Positions 22,101-28,440 of a DNA stretch of 64,000 bases are shown piece after piece. The DNA is from Chlorobiota bacterium. Its GTDB lineage: Bacteria > Bacteroidota > Ignavibacteria > OLB7. The DNA is taken from the NCBI GenBank assembly GCA_016710285.1, contig JADJXR010000001.1, positions 2,668,501 through 2,732,500 on the forward strand. The letters are read 5' to 3'. The notes beneath the pieces were generated by a model. The model saw only the letters and a list, made by a program, of their open reading frames with translations, was not told the origin of the DNA and did no database searches. The position numbers and the translations under genes were made by a program. How positions within the stretch are numbered: position 1 is the stretch's first letter; each line of letters starts with the position of its first letter.

Positions 22101-24070
22101 TCTCCGTTGGCGACCAATGCCGCCCGCGCAAAGGCGACCCGTTCACCGAATCGGTTCCGATGATCGAGGACATCTCGCCAAAAGCCGGGGCAACCAATAT
22201 CCCCGTGCTGGTAACGCCCGAGGTAAGCCACAATTTCCCGTTGGGAACGCCCTTCGAGCTGAAGGATTTGAACGATGAGAAAATCGTCCACACCTATCGG
22301 ATTCTGGATCGGGATCCGGTGATGACCTACGCCCCGCCAGGCGGCGGAACCATCACCGAGCCGACCTCCATCACGTGGTCGCAAGGAAGCCGGGCTTCGC
22401 AGATCAGTCCGCAGAATATGCTGAACGGATACCAGCAGTATAAACTCTCGATTGCTGCCTATGCCGAGGAGTACGCGCCGAACCGCAGCACCCTGGGCGG
22501 GACGTGGGCACCGGCAACCTACCCGAACCCGAACGACCCAAGCAAGCTGGACCCGATTGCGGACCAAACCGAGGAGACCTACTTCACAACCGGTCCGCAG
22601 CCCGATTATATCCCGTGGGACAACGTGGAGTATGCCACGCCTGGGGCGCGCCAGCGGTACTTCCGGACCGATCATCCCGGGCCGTACAACTTGGGGACGA
22701 ACGGGTTCATCCAGCTGCGGCGGGACCAGGGATATTTGCTGACCGAAAAAAGCGACGGAGTGGTCCAGCAGAAACTGAAGGTGCGGTTTATTCCGCGCGG
22801 TGGAACCGGGGGGGATACCATTGTGGAGGATGTGCGGTACTACCCGGCATTCTATCGCCAAAAAGCTGGCCTTAGCTTCTCCGTTGCGCGGCTTAGCACC
22901 AGCACCCTGTACCGGATGGACGTCTTCCGCGAGACCAGCTACCTTGCCGGGAAAGCGGGCCAAGCCAGCCAACTTCTGGAGAAGATTGACACCACAACGT
23001 TCACCGCAGTGGTGGAGGAGAGTGGCGGAGCCGAAACCGACGCGCAAACCCGAATGGTACGGGCAACGTTGGAACGCGAAAACCGGAAACTTGGCGGCAT
23101 CCGTGTGAACCCGCTAACCGGGGCGCAGGAGAAGATGCTGTGGTACAACGACTTTGCCACAAGTGCCTACACCACGCTGCAGGGGAAGATGATGGGGGTG
23201 CGGGCAAAGCGGGTGGACCGCCAAAGCGACCGCCGCCTGGTGTTCCATTACGACAGCTTCGAGCCGTTCGATGGATACGACATCAACGAGGTTGCGGTGG
23301 AAGCGAACGTCCCGGGCGATTGGAACTACAACGTCTTCATGCGGAACATTCAATCCCGCATCCTGCAGTACGACGTTCCAAAGCCGCCGGCCTACACCGG
23401 GTACTTCTACCACTTGGGCTACTACTACACCAACGGCAGAAGGGTGGAATGGAACCGCGTGCAGAACCTTCCGATGACACGCTACATCGGCGAGAACCTT
23501 CAGGACGCGGCCTACCAGGTCCCGGCGTGGCTTGCCTACATTGACCGCTCCTGCGCGGTGGAGCCAATTGCCGATTGGGAGCTGGCAAGCGGCACGCTGA
23601 ACCCGAACCCACGTTCGCGCTGGTCCTACGGCCAGGGGGGGTGTTGGGAGTGCGGCCCCGAGCGATTCCCGAACGGCACGCCAGGGACGCTGTGGGTCCA
23701 ATACCGCTACGAAGAACACGCCTGGAACTTGGGCATGCGGATGGTGAACGCCGCAAGCCAAGCCTACTCCATGGCGGTGTGGGGTGAGTATCAATGGTTC
23801 CGCACCGCAAGCGGGCGCAGCGAGCAGTTGCTGATAAAAACGGAGTACTGGGATGACTTCTTGAAGCCTTACTGGTACCTCCATCTTGGTCAGCTTGAGT
23901 ACGACCGCTCGGCCCTTAGCCGCTTCTATTCGCTGCCGCAGGGGTGGTATCAAATGAACTTCTTCGAGTCACGCGGCGAGACCTTCGAGTCGGTGACGCG
24001 CAACCCGCGCTCGATGATGTGGCAGTACAACAACACAACCTACACCTACAGCCGCGCAGGCGGACTCTAG
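13157..24070 (+). CDS. giant secreted Cys-anchored repeat protein (3,637 residues)
   Basis: Signal peptide at residues 1-27 (FVSFLLLSAAALAQ). Residues ~30-1,940 are a string of about ten beta-sandwich modules, roughly 140-160 residues each. Each ends in YAWRIRxxxDG...DGSxCGG followed by TxFIYGGC or a variant, so Cys pairs recur near residues 886, 1029, 1171, 1315, 1469, 1611 and 1771. The modules look fibronectin/Ig-like. Residues ~1,950-2,990 form a different, beta-rich region (repeated LxVQEMAYD, GFTLDKIGVEIVSSSFKKG, IYGFGGGAWYHM) that may be a beta-helix or elongated groove. An SbsA-like Ig segment (EDISPKAGATNIPVLVTPEV) starts near residue 3,005. The tail is Tyr/Trp-rich and lacks a T9SS sorting domain. 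Followed by a terminator and then a secreted Fn3 protein with a matching upstream motif. Function unknown; structural, adhesive or assembly roles are possible. Confidence 0.85.
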   Translation: MHTMQTFRYFLQSFVSFLLLSAAALAQSKPIILNVTVVPPYAATLAEWDRHPERIIITLTNTDPATSYSVRLSGTLQDNIGGIKVTTNDDYPVTAITVPAGGVRTVNGSELKIFNANAVSISGSDKGAVARSGQLNEGTYTICLKALDHSTKSELSPAAGCASFTIRTVEAPKLTAPPCNMSITQTVDPQLLLLQWTPPAGAAGGITYTLTLAEVIPDDRNPEEALLAATSPTLFKKEGLTAPIYQYGAADPQLKKGKKYAWRVQAIDPTAATNFRNDGKSEVCTFTYGDSTQPKVEDPDCKKPTYITAAYPKDDIRIPYRFVPAVAQFAPYCSDLKKFTSTFVLKDNNGVQVQSQNRTIEWEHGPFNNPSRKPDMFEKNRASYVVVGPDQNEKPADRKDQFLSPEKSYTWSAEITINKNTGKDSGDTKRKITGRFQVGMGAPVLNEPSNGATVLPDTVTLRFLTSNPIDKSALTLPFDLTAEPKGGGAKFYQMAVNEKWVLEIARTPDMKNPVFRDTGRIGGPLVDALSPTTSAALLQKEIYRQETVRPKLTKTGEYYWQVKWMVDPNDGNDTTGKFYNSSPVQRFVVDPNANCFNLAAEFPKDQSAIEEGRPTFKVRVSNSVKPAEITEGELRIWRGKTAADTTPANLVRDLNFSRSAKTAGGAMRDTDGNGVPYLNIVGDVIHFRVNDAGVPVEFVANDKQDYVWQLRLKHSQSVRMDGQPCNRTATASPLFSFRKDMGCIALTNIWPANGDMATDTSELLAKISKPIRLANTTQRTWEIYELRPGEDPRSVVLKDGREYFTLQKQTDDVYAPEATTSLIGYKIPAIITALEQQGKALKVGQRYGWRIRLSYNGAGIFADGSDCGQQEATVESTPTSFVYGGCVTIKNILPADGATINDRDGELQVRVSKAFRIANTVSREWEVFALKADEQANMVDPNDGRQHHSLMLATADVYSPDASTSLMAIRIRTLFQQLAEQGNALKPGQRYGWRIRLKANADQFLVDGSDCGGGMITLQSVPTSFLYSGCVAATNTSPAEGEIATDSTGEFLVKLSKKIRFGSVKRRVLVLCQLKPGEEASKVDFGDGRFTYESDFPFATQRDPNAFNDLMAIYLKTVVQKMPKGTPLITGERYAWKLKLYFDGDKAIEGGESCAKDAVVESTPTSFIYGGCLAMRNISPVGGITAADGDELTAMFSQKVKANNIAGHIYELCQLVGQEDSLTLLMKSEFDLLRYDASINDLLHAGSISDRYAMPIERLNKELAKQGKSLKIGARYAWRIRVQFDGNGIFADGGSCGGANAELVTRPTTFIYGGCFAVTGTTPKSGDTVSGVPNFTFRTAPVVDPNDFTSVALKIWKKKSGQSVEDAAKGTPIYDHLAGDGNGVGVQKNLGDGMSATKLAFYFEPMDKTQKMPTEWRIVMGDDKFKFRTEAEQEYVWKVETTIFTPDSVACKRDATSPAMAFIGGGNDCLTMKNAYPADGAVMTDAEEFRAPLNASVKTAAVSKREIVFAAMKEGEKVEEIDFQKPEGRTVITYDIPIDRSKAPETFSLLAGMVGKYNAALPAAKKLKQGERYAWFYRITYNGEHALADGSSCGGPNSVLESDPTTFIYGGCRYIVPLTPKEGENVEKQPKFTVRISPAVDPKDWGQVELFIWKKSAGQSAADAATGTAIYNKLFVEPSRAGETRTMNGVEVTTSGDYVIAPLNLANGKATDWELRMTQDSSRFKPEEGMEYAWKLTTDQFTKPEDTCGSQAATALATFGYKKSADDETCLIVKAGTPEPGGVHDLNDKPVFNVIVQEGIRKEGITGGRLQVWKLKQFQKIDSVVKDAPIFDESFAGNDSTNVRIVANTANTTGLELAFVNTKDAKKTFQLKDFGATYVWRFTLKIDGKEILQDRSATCTEDAIVGKLAAFEYQAPSKNNCDDGGTGTEAPDISDKTPSKAPSFVGTSIKVGLFRMNVTEASGDGAGLSGKGTIQMKSLKGPIKVEFSGIKVNSDNAMYDGVVKAVMDVQNSTITSLVNAVGRKMDLDQGKAEAIDQAIQSGKRLVSMLVSSDPIGLPIGFDANVEGKNYTLGIIGMSFTPKKGTMACAFRLETPDLTNGQSTNFIDFGARDLVFTPSSFGASNGTMKLYVAGDFTLQLGGGMALKLNAPKESELDDDNKGTYVKLKCGKFDGLRIDASAIFPREWLVPRNADGTANTDETKKVQANFVAQIRDWNNWMAKVNLDKCFIASNDGFGLEVQEMAYDHSDVVNPEGIKFPDGYTKDRSNLWRGFYIKRAAISLPTEWSATDQEGKGISFAVEHLLVDKTGLSANFMVENVVNYGKLAGWGFTLDKIGVEIVSSSFKKGYLNGSFKTPIADESMYYSALIQQGKNAATGKSQLQWQFQLKIEENKPLKATFWKAALHLKPGSNITIGNVAGQGKFNAKADLTGHFSIDYEEYKLKMEGLRFENLVVQSNPPKGEKRFSYKAFSFTSPPKKMGGFPLSIENIEFATDDASIGLKFDLTLALAGDKTSIGGKLGLMVKAKLNLDAKEWGQKLEFDGIDLTKIAVEADMGAVKIKGLIEFYKKDATFGDGFRGIVECWILKNIYVGVTVQFGTKPSAINPGEDFRYWYVDAMARFNPGIVLGPAIGIYGFGGGAWYHMAPKNQLDPTLLMKAPENSDASKNGLPSKVGATLSGEEYVPNEGTLFGFKASVTIGTVPDPKPVNADVQLSISFTSSGGLERIRFDGSLYMACDVIERKDPALKASVSILYDNVNKIFHAAFEIDLDFKVVKAHIPAVIHVEPKWWQVKLGEPKNRMTLDVNLAVIKMKFKSYIMAGDSLPPLPDPPDEVLNKLTAEQKEKIKSKPMIGRSASGFMFGTIFQVGPIGGEFLIFYGSLDLGVGFDVEVKQFKGMSCGNSEGGGQIGFNDGWYAQGQAYAWIDASIGIKIKLFGAERKFPIIAFSGAALLRMGLPNPTWFEGYLAAKYEILFGLIKGTCHYEFSVGDQCRPRKGDPFTESVPMIEDISPKAGATNIPVLVTPEVSHNFPLGTPFELKDLNDEKIVHTYRILDRDPVMTYAPPGGGTITEPTSITWSQGSRASQISPQNMLNGYQQYKLSIAAYAEEYAPNRSTLGGTWAPATYPNPNDPSKLDPIADQTEETYFTTGPQPDYIPWDNVEYATPGARQRYFRTDHPGPYNLGTNGFIQLRRDQGYLLTEKSDGVVQQKLKVRFIPRGGTGGDTIVEDVRYYPAFYRQKAGLSFSVARLSTSTLYRMDVFRETSYLAGKAGQASQLLEKIDTTTFTAVVEESGGAETDAQTRMVRATLERENRKLGGIRVNPLTGAQEKMLWYNDFATSAYTTLQGKMMGVRAKRVDRQSDRRLVFHYDSFEPFDGYDINEVAVEANVPGDWNYNVFMRNIQSRILQYDVPKPPAYTGYFYHLGYYYTNGRRVEWNRVQNLPMTRYIGENLQDAAYQVPAWLAYIDRSCAVEPIADWELASGTLNPNPRSRWSYGQGGCWECGPERFPNGTPGTLWVQYRYEEHAWNLGMRMVNAASQAYSMAVWGEYQWFRTASGRSEQLLIKTEYWDDFLKPYWYLHLGQLEYDRSALSRFYSLPQGWYQMNFFESRGETFESVTRNPRSMMWQYNNTTYTYSRAGGL

Positions 24071-24144
24071 CCGACAGCAGCCGCCATATTCCCGGGCGCA
24101 GTTCCGATTCCATTGCTGGATGCGGAGCTGCGCCCGCGGAGCAT

Positions 24145-24186
24145 TCTCCCGCCCCCTCCACGTGTTTTTTGGGGGAGATTTTTTTT
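24145..24186 (+). terminator. intrinsic terminator of the giant gene
   Basis: TCTCCC(G)CCCCC pairs with GGGGGAGA around a T-rich loop, directly followed by eight T residues (24179-24186). Confidence 0.75.
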
Positions 24187-24199
24187 GGGGAAATCCAAC

Positions 24200-24230
24200 T
24201 TTGGCATTCTTTCCCCCCAATCTTGGCATC
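24200..24230 (+). promoter_or_regulatory. shared TTGGCAT motif pair upstream of the Fn3 gene
   Basis: TTTGGCATTC and, 22 bases on, CCAATCTTGGCATC, matching the pair at 13011-13048. It lies between the giant gene's terminator and the Fn3 gene start, 84 bases upstream of the ATG, so the second gene probably has its own promoter. Confidence 0.45.
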
Positions 24231-24306
24231 GCGCCAGTAGATTGATTGGTGTGGGGGAAACCCTTTCCTATTCCGAACAACTTTTCTGCTGGCTGCAGGC
24301 ACGCAC

Positions 24307-26619
24307 ATGCACACTATCCTGAGATTTCCACGGCACACACGGCTGTTGATTGCCACGCTACTGCTGGCGTTGTTGGCGGCGGCTTCGGCACAAGCGCAGC
24401 GGGGAACCCCGCCGAAACCGCCCAGCAAACCGCCAACAAAACCGTCCGAACCGATCATCAATGAAAAAGCGATGGAGGTGCCCCCGGGGGTGGACTCGAT
24501 TGTGCAGTCAATCCGAAAAATGAAAGAAGACAGCGCCAACCCACGCGCTGCGGCAATCGTGCTGACCACACGCAGCTACAAGGACTCCATCGTCCTTCGC
24601 TGGGGGATTACCAAGCCTGGCGGGTGGGTGATTGCCAACAAGGATGGTTTCTACGTTGAGCGTGCCGAGCTTGACGACAGCCTAAGAATTGATTCCCTGA
24701 AAGGCTTCACCCCGCTCACCCCAGAACCGATCTTCCCGTGGCCGTTGGCCGAGTGGGAGAAGCGGGAGGCGGCCACCATCACCATGCGGGCGGTGGCTGC
24801 GCACGCGCTCTACGGCGAATCGTTCCAGCCTTCGCAGCAGGGGACCGTCTCCGCGCTTCGGAACCGCGCCGACGAGCTTACCAACCGGTGGAGCTTTGCG
24901 CACTTGGCCGCCGATGTTGACCCAATCGCCGCCGAAGGGCTGGCCCTGCGGATTGTGGACCGGAACGTGAAGCCCGGGCAGCGATACCTGTACCGCGTGA
25001 CGAAGGCGTTTTTCGACAGCACCTACACCGTCTCCTCCGGCTACATGATGGCAGCGGCAATTGATGAGCCGCCGCAGCCCGCGCCAACCAACGCTACCGC
25101 CCACGACAAACAGGGCCGGGTGCTGATTACGTGGGATGCCACAACCCCCGATGCCCCTCCTTACTCCGCGTTTATTGTTGAGCGGGCCGAGCCAGGAAGC
25201 AACGAGTTTCGGGAGGTCAGCACCGAGCCGATTGTGGGGTTCCAGAACGAAGGGGCGCAGGACAGCATCCCCGAGGAGATGCGCGGGAAGGTGGCATTTG
25301 GCGACAGCATCCCGATGTACAAGCTGTACCGCTACCGGGTTCGCGGGCTAACTCCATTTGGCGAACGGAGCGGGCCTTCCAAAGATGTGTCCATTATGAT
25401 CCGCGACCATGAAGTCCCGACCCCGCCGGTGGTGTTGGGGGCGCAGGAATCGGGACCGGGGGAGATTACGGTGACGTGGCGGGCCGGGGAAATTCCAAGC
25501 GACTTCAAGGGCTTCATGGTGGTTCGCAGCGATTCCTACGATGGCCAGTACAAGCCAATCCATAACGGAATGCTCCCCGCCAATGTGAATGCCTTCGTTG
25601 ACAAATCACCACGCGGCGACACCACCAATTTCTACATGGTGCAGGCCTGGGACACCGCCGGGAATTTCTCATCATCGGTGGCGACCTACGGCTACCGGGT
25701 TGACTCGATCCCCCCCGCAAAACCGATTGGAGTGAAAGGAACGATTGACACCAACGGCGTTGTGAAACTGAGTTGGGCAAAAGGGAAGGAGAAGGACCTG
25801 CTGGGATACCGGGTGTACCGGACCAACTCCACCATCAAGGGGTATGAGTTTATCCAGATCACAAAGGAGCCAATTGCGGCAACGGCGTTTGTGGATACGA
25901 TTGTGGTGCGGACGCTGACGACGGAGGTGTTCTACAAAGTGGTGGCGGTGGACCGGAACTACAACAACTCCGAGTTCTCCGAACAACTCCGGCTGGAACG
26001 CCCCGACCTTCTTCCCCCGGTCGCGCCGATGTTCACCGATGTCCTTGTCACCGACACCGCTGTCTATCTATCGTGGACCCCCAGCAGCAGCCGCGACGTG
26101 AAATCCCATTTCCTGTATCGCCGCCTTGCCGACAGCCGCGACACCACTTGGAAGCAGATCGGCAAAACAATGGCCCGCGCCGACAGCACCTACGCCGACC
26201 GTGACGTGAAGAAGCGAGTGGTGTATGAATACACCGTGGTGGCCCAGGACAGCACCGGATTCCGTTCGCCCGAAGCGGTCTCCTTCACCGCCCGGCCCTA
26301 CGATGATGGAGTTCGCCCGCCGGTAACGAAAGTGAGCGTGAAAGGGGACACCACCGCCCACACCGCAACGGTAACGTGGGAGTATCCAAAACCGGCGGCG
26401 GGGGTGAAGATGCGGTTCATCATCTACCGCTCGGTTGGGGGTCAACCGTTGAAGCAGTACAAAGCGGTCCCGGGCGACCAGCGCACGTTTGTTGACACCG
26501 AAACCGAAATGGGTGGCCGCCACCAGTACGCAATCCGCGTGCTGTTCGATGATGATGGAGCCGAATCCACCCTAAGCCAAAGTGCCGAAACCAATATGGG
26601 CACGCCACGCCTGCGGTAG
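24307..26619 (+). CDS. secreted fibronectin type III repeat protein
   Basis: 770 residues. Signal peptide (LLIATLLLALLAAASAQAQ), then a Pro/Lys-rich linker (PPKPPSKPPTKPSEP) and an N-terminal domain (~50-240) with WGITKPGGWVIANKDGFYVE. About five Fn3 domains follow, each opening with a Pro-rich start, a VxxxW strand and a YxVxR strand: GRVLITWDATTPDAPPYSAF, GEITVTWRAGEIPSDFKGFM, GVVKLSWAKGKEKDLLGYRV, AVYLSWTPSSSRDVKSHFLY, HTATVTWEYPKPAAGVKMRF. No sorting domain or lipobox. Likely an extracellular partner of the giant protein upstream: same orientation, same upstream motif. Partner role is inference. Confidence 0.85.
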   Translation: MHTILRFPRHTRLLIATLLLALLAAASAQAQRGTPPKPPSKPPTKPSEPIINEKAMEVPPGVDSIVQSIRKMKEDSANPRAAAIVLTTRSYKDSIVLRWGITKPGGWVIANKDGFYVERAELDDSLRIDSLKGFTPLTPEPIFPWPLAEWEKREAATITMRAVAAHALYGESFQPSQQGTVSALRNRADELTNRWSFAHLAADVDPIAAEGLALRIVDRNVKPGQRYLYRVTKAFFDSTYTVSSGYMMAAAIDEPPQPAPTNATAHDKQGRVLITWDATTPDAPPYSAFIVERAEPGSNEFREVSTEPIVGFQNEGAQDSIPEEMRGKVAFGDSIPMYKLYRYRVRGLTPFGERSGPSKDVSIMIRDHEVPTPPVVLGAQESGPGEITVTWRAGEIPSDFKGFMVVRSDSYDGQYKPIHNGMLPANVNAFVDKSPRGDTTNFYMVQAWDTAGNFSSSVATYGYRVDSIPPAKPIGVKGTIDTNGVVKLSWAKGKEKDLLGYRVYRTNSTIKGYEFIQITKEPIAATAFVDTIVVRTLTTEVFYKVVAVDRNYNNSEFSEQLRLERPDLLPPVAPMFTDVLVTDTAVYLSWTPSSSRDVKSHFLYRRLADSRDTTWKQIGKTMARADSTYADRDVKKRVVYEYTVVAQDSTGFRSPEAVSFTARPYDDGVRPPVTKVSVKGDTTAHTATVTWEYPKPAAGVKMRFIIYRSVGGQPLKQYKAVPGDQRTFVDTETEMGGRHQYAIRVLFDDDGAESTLSQSAETNMGTPRLR

Positions 26620-26939
26620 CGGGTCCGATCTTTATCGGGGTAGCGGCAGGTCTTTAGCCTGCCCAGTGAGATAGACGCCGAAGGCTAAAGACCTTCGGCT
26701 ACCCTCCCCGACGGAGGTCGGGGCGGCTACCTTTCTCTTGCTCCCCCTCTCCGTCGGTTGCCGATGCGTTGCTCGGGAAAGAAGTCACGGAGAGGGGGTT
26801 GGGGGGTGAGGTTGGGTAGGAACCGGCGGAGTGAGCCTTGCAGAATAGGCTCGGGAAAATGGCGGGGGAAAGTAAATTGGAAGCGCAGGGGCGTGGCTGC
26901 AACGCCCGCCATTCGTCCAGCAACCGATTCCCGACCATC
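26620..26939. repeat. intergenic repeat block (TCTTTAG hairpins plus GA/CT module)
   Basis: Contains GGCAGG-TCTTTAG-CCTGCC (26645-26663), CCGAAGG-CTAAAGA-CCTTCGG (26678-26698), CCCCGAC-CGAG-type hairpin CCCCGACGGAGGTCGGGG (26706-26723), and a ~90-bp module from CTCCCCCTCTCCGTC (26741) to GAGAGGGGGTTGGGGGG (~26808), which recurs at 30 kb and 39.8 kb. No gene is seen before the ATG at 26940. Confidence 0.75.
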
Positions 26940-28175
26940 ATGCTTAGCTACTCCGAATTCGCCCAACAACTGGTGGCCACCAACATCATCAGCGACCCGT
27001 GGCTGTATGGCGCGGAGCGGTTCCGGCTGGAGCCGGTGGTGCTGGATTCCGATCTGTTTGGGCGGATATGCCAAATGGCTCAGGCGGTGGGAAGAATGCA
27101 CGATGAGCTGGCGCAGATTATCTGGAACGAGCCGCAGTTCCTTGACAGCTATTTCCACCTTACGCCATTCCAGCGCGGGATGTGGCTGGCTTCCGGCGGA
27201 CGCTGGCACGGCATTGCGCGGGTGGATTGCTTCGTGCTGCAGGATGGCAGGGTCACCTTCTGCGAAATGAACAGCGACACCCCAAGCGGCGAAGCCGAAA
27301 CCGTGCTGATCAACCAGCTGCTCCATCCATCCCACCACGAACTCCAGAACCCGAACGCGGAGTTCGAAGAACGGTTTGTGGAGATGGTGCTGGCTTCCGG
27401 TGCGTCGGTTGCTGTTGCTGGCGGGGGGAAGCCAACCATCGGAATCCTGTACCCCACGGACCTTCCCGAAGACCTTTCGATGATCGCGCTCTATCAGGAA
27501 TGGTTCCAGCGGCGTGGGCATCGCGTGGTGCTGGGGTCCCCCTACAACCTGCACCGGTTGGCCGACGGAAGCATTACCATGTTCGATGTTCCAATCCACA
27601 CCATGATCCGCCATTACAAGACCGATTGGTGGGGCGAGCGGCTCCCGATTTGGTTAGACGAGCCAGAGTTCACCGACCCCGACCCGCTGGCATCGCAACT
27701 GATTCCGCTGCTGGAAGCCGATGCCGAGGGGAGCATTGCCGTGGTGAATCCGTTCGGATCGGTGCTGACGCAGAACAAGCTGGCAATGGCGTTTTTCTAC
27801 GATCATATCGAGCGGTTCACCCCCGCCACGCAGCGGGCGATTGTGGAGTATCTGCCGGAGACGCGGCGGCTGGATGATATGCCGCTGGGAATGCCCCGCC
27901 GGAACGATTGGGTGCTGAAATCGGATTACGGCTGCGAAGGGGATGAGGTGGTGCTTGGCCCCCATGTTAGCGATGCCGTGTGGGAACAATCGTTGCGCCA
28001 ATCGGTTCCGGCTCGCTGGATTGCGCAACGCTACTTCCAACCGGAACTGATTGATGGCGCGGTGCCGAACTACGGTGTTTATCTGATTGCCGGCCAGCCT
28101 GCCGGAATCTTCACCCGCCTAAGCAAACAAGCCACCGACTACACCGCACTGGTCCCACCAACGTTTGTTCGCTGA
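26940..28175 (+). CDS. glutathionylspermidine-synthase-like / circularly permuted ATP-grasp protein
   Basis: About 411 residues from the ATG at 26940; an in-frame TTG at 26838 would add 34 residues lying in repeat DNA. Motifs include VDCFVLQDGRVTFCEMNSDT (substrate/ATP-grasp-like), AIVNPFGS-type AVVNPFGSVLTQNKLAMAFF, WVLKSDYGCEGDEVVLGP and the C-terminal YTALVPPTF. This pattern fits the glutathionylspermidine synthase/COG0754-like and type 2 circularly permuted ATP-grasp families, which form amide bonds with ATP. The substrate is unknown. It stands alone between repeat blocks, with no thiol or polyamine gene beside it. Confidence 0.65.
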   Translation: MLSYSEFAQQLVATNIISDPWLYGAERFRLEPVVLDSDLFGRICQMAQAVGRMHDELAQIIWNEPQFLDSYFHLTPFQRGMWLASGGRWHGIARVDCFVLQDGRVTFCEMNSDTPSGEAETVLINQLLHPSHHELQNPNAEFEERFVEMVLASGASVAVAGGGKPTIGILYPTDLPEDLSMIALYQEWFQRRGHRVVLGSPYNLHRLADGSITMFDVPIHTMIRHYKTDWWGERLPIWLDEPEFTDPDPLASQLIPLLEADAEGSIAVVNPFGSVLTQNKLAMAFFYDHIERFTPATQRAIVEYLPETRRLDDMPLGMPRRNDWVLKSDYGCEGDEVVLGPHVSDAVWEQSLRQSVPARWIAQRYFQPELIDGAVPNYGVYLIAGQPAGIFTRLSKQATDYTALVPPTFVR

Positions 28176-28380
28176 AGAAATAACAAGGGTAGCCGCCCCG
28201 ACCTTCGTCGGGGTAGCCGAAGGTCTTTAGCCTTCGGCGCCTCATGCACACACGGCAGGCTAAAGACCTGCCGCTACCTTGATTTTAGTCACACGGCAGG
28301 CTAAAGACCTGCCGCTACCTTGATTTCAGGTCACACGGCAGGCTAAAGACCTGCCGCTACCTTATCACCATCCCCCCAAA
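28176..28380. repeat. tandem REP-like array (TCTTTAG-loop palindromes)
   Basis: A CCCCGAC/GTCGGGG hairpin (near 28197-28213) and CCGAAGG-TCTTTAG-CCTTCGG (28217-28237) are followed by three near-identical direct copies, 41-42 bases apart, of GGCAGG-CTAAAGA-CCTGCC with a GCTACCTTGATTT tail (palindromes at 28254, 28295 and 28337). It lies in the 3' region of the ATP-grasp gene. Not a CRISPR: the intervening 20-odd bases are also repeated. Confidence 0.8.
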
Positions 28381-28387
28381 AAACTCC

Positions 28388-28400
28388 CCTATATTGCCTC
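28388..28400 (+). promoter_or_regulatory. promoter-like TATATTG box of the DASS transporter gene
   Basis: CCTATATTGCCTC, 40 bases before the start codon, matches CCTATGTTGCCTC at 12963 and the general TAnnTTG shape of other putative -7 boxes here. No confident -33 element. Confidence 0.35.
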
Positions 28401-28440
28401 CGCTTCCGAACCGTCAGATTCTTTCCCAACTCCCTCTCTC

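Noticed and set aside
20765..23047. 760-residue open frame on the minus strand inside the giant gene
   Set aside because: Shadow frame: the plus-strand gene is repeat-structured and coherent across 10.9 kb, while the minus frame has no recognisable domain and a His/Arg/Val-rich composition typical of antisense GC-rich DNA.
28187..28362. CRISPR array
   Set aside because: Units are palindromes whose intervening sequences are also repeated, period 41-42, only three copies, and no cas genes.
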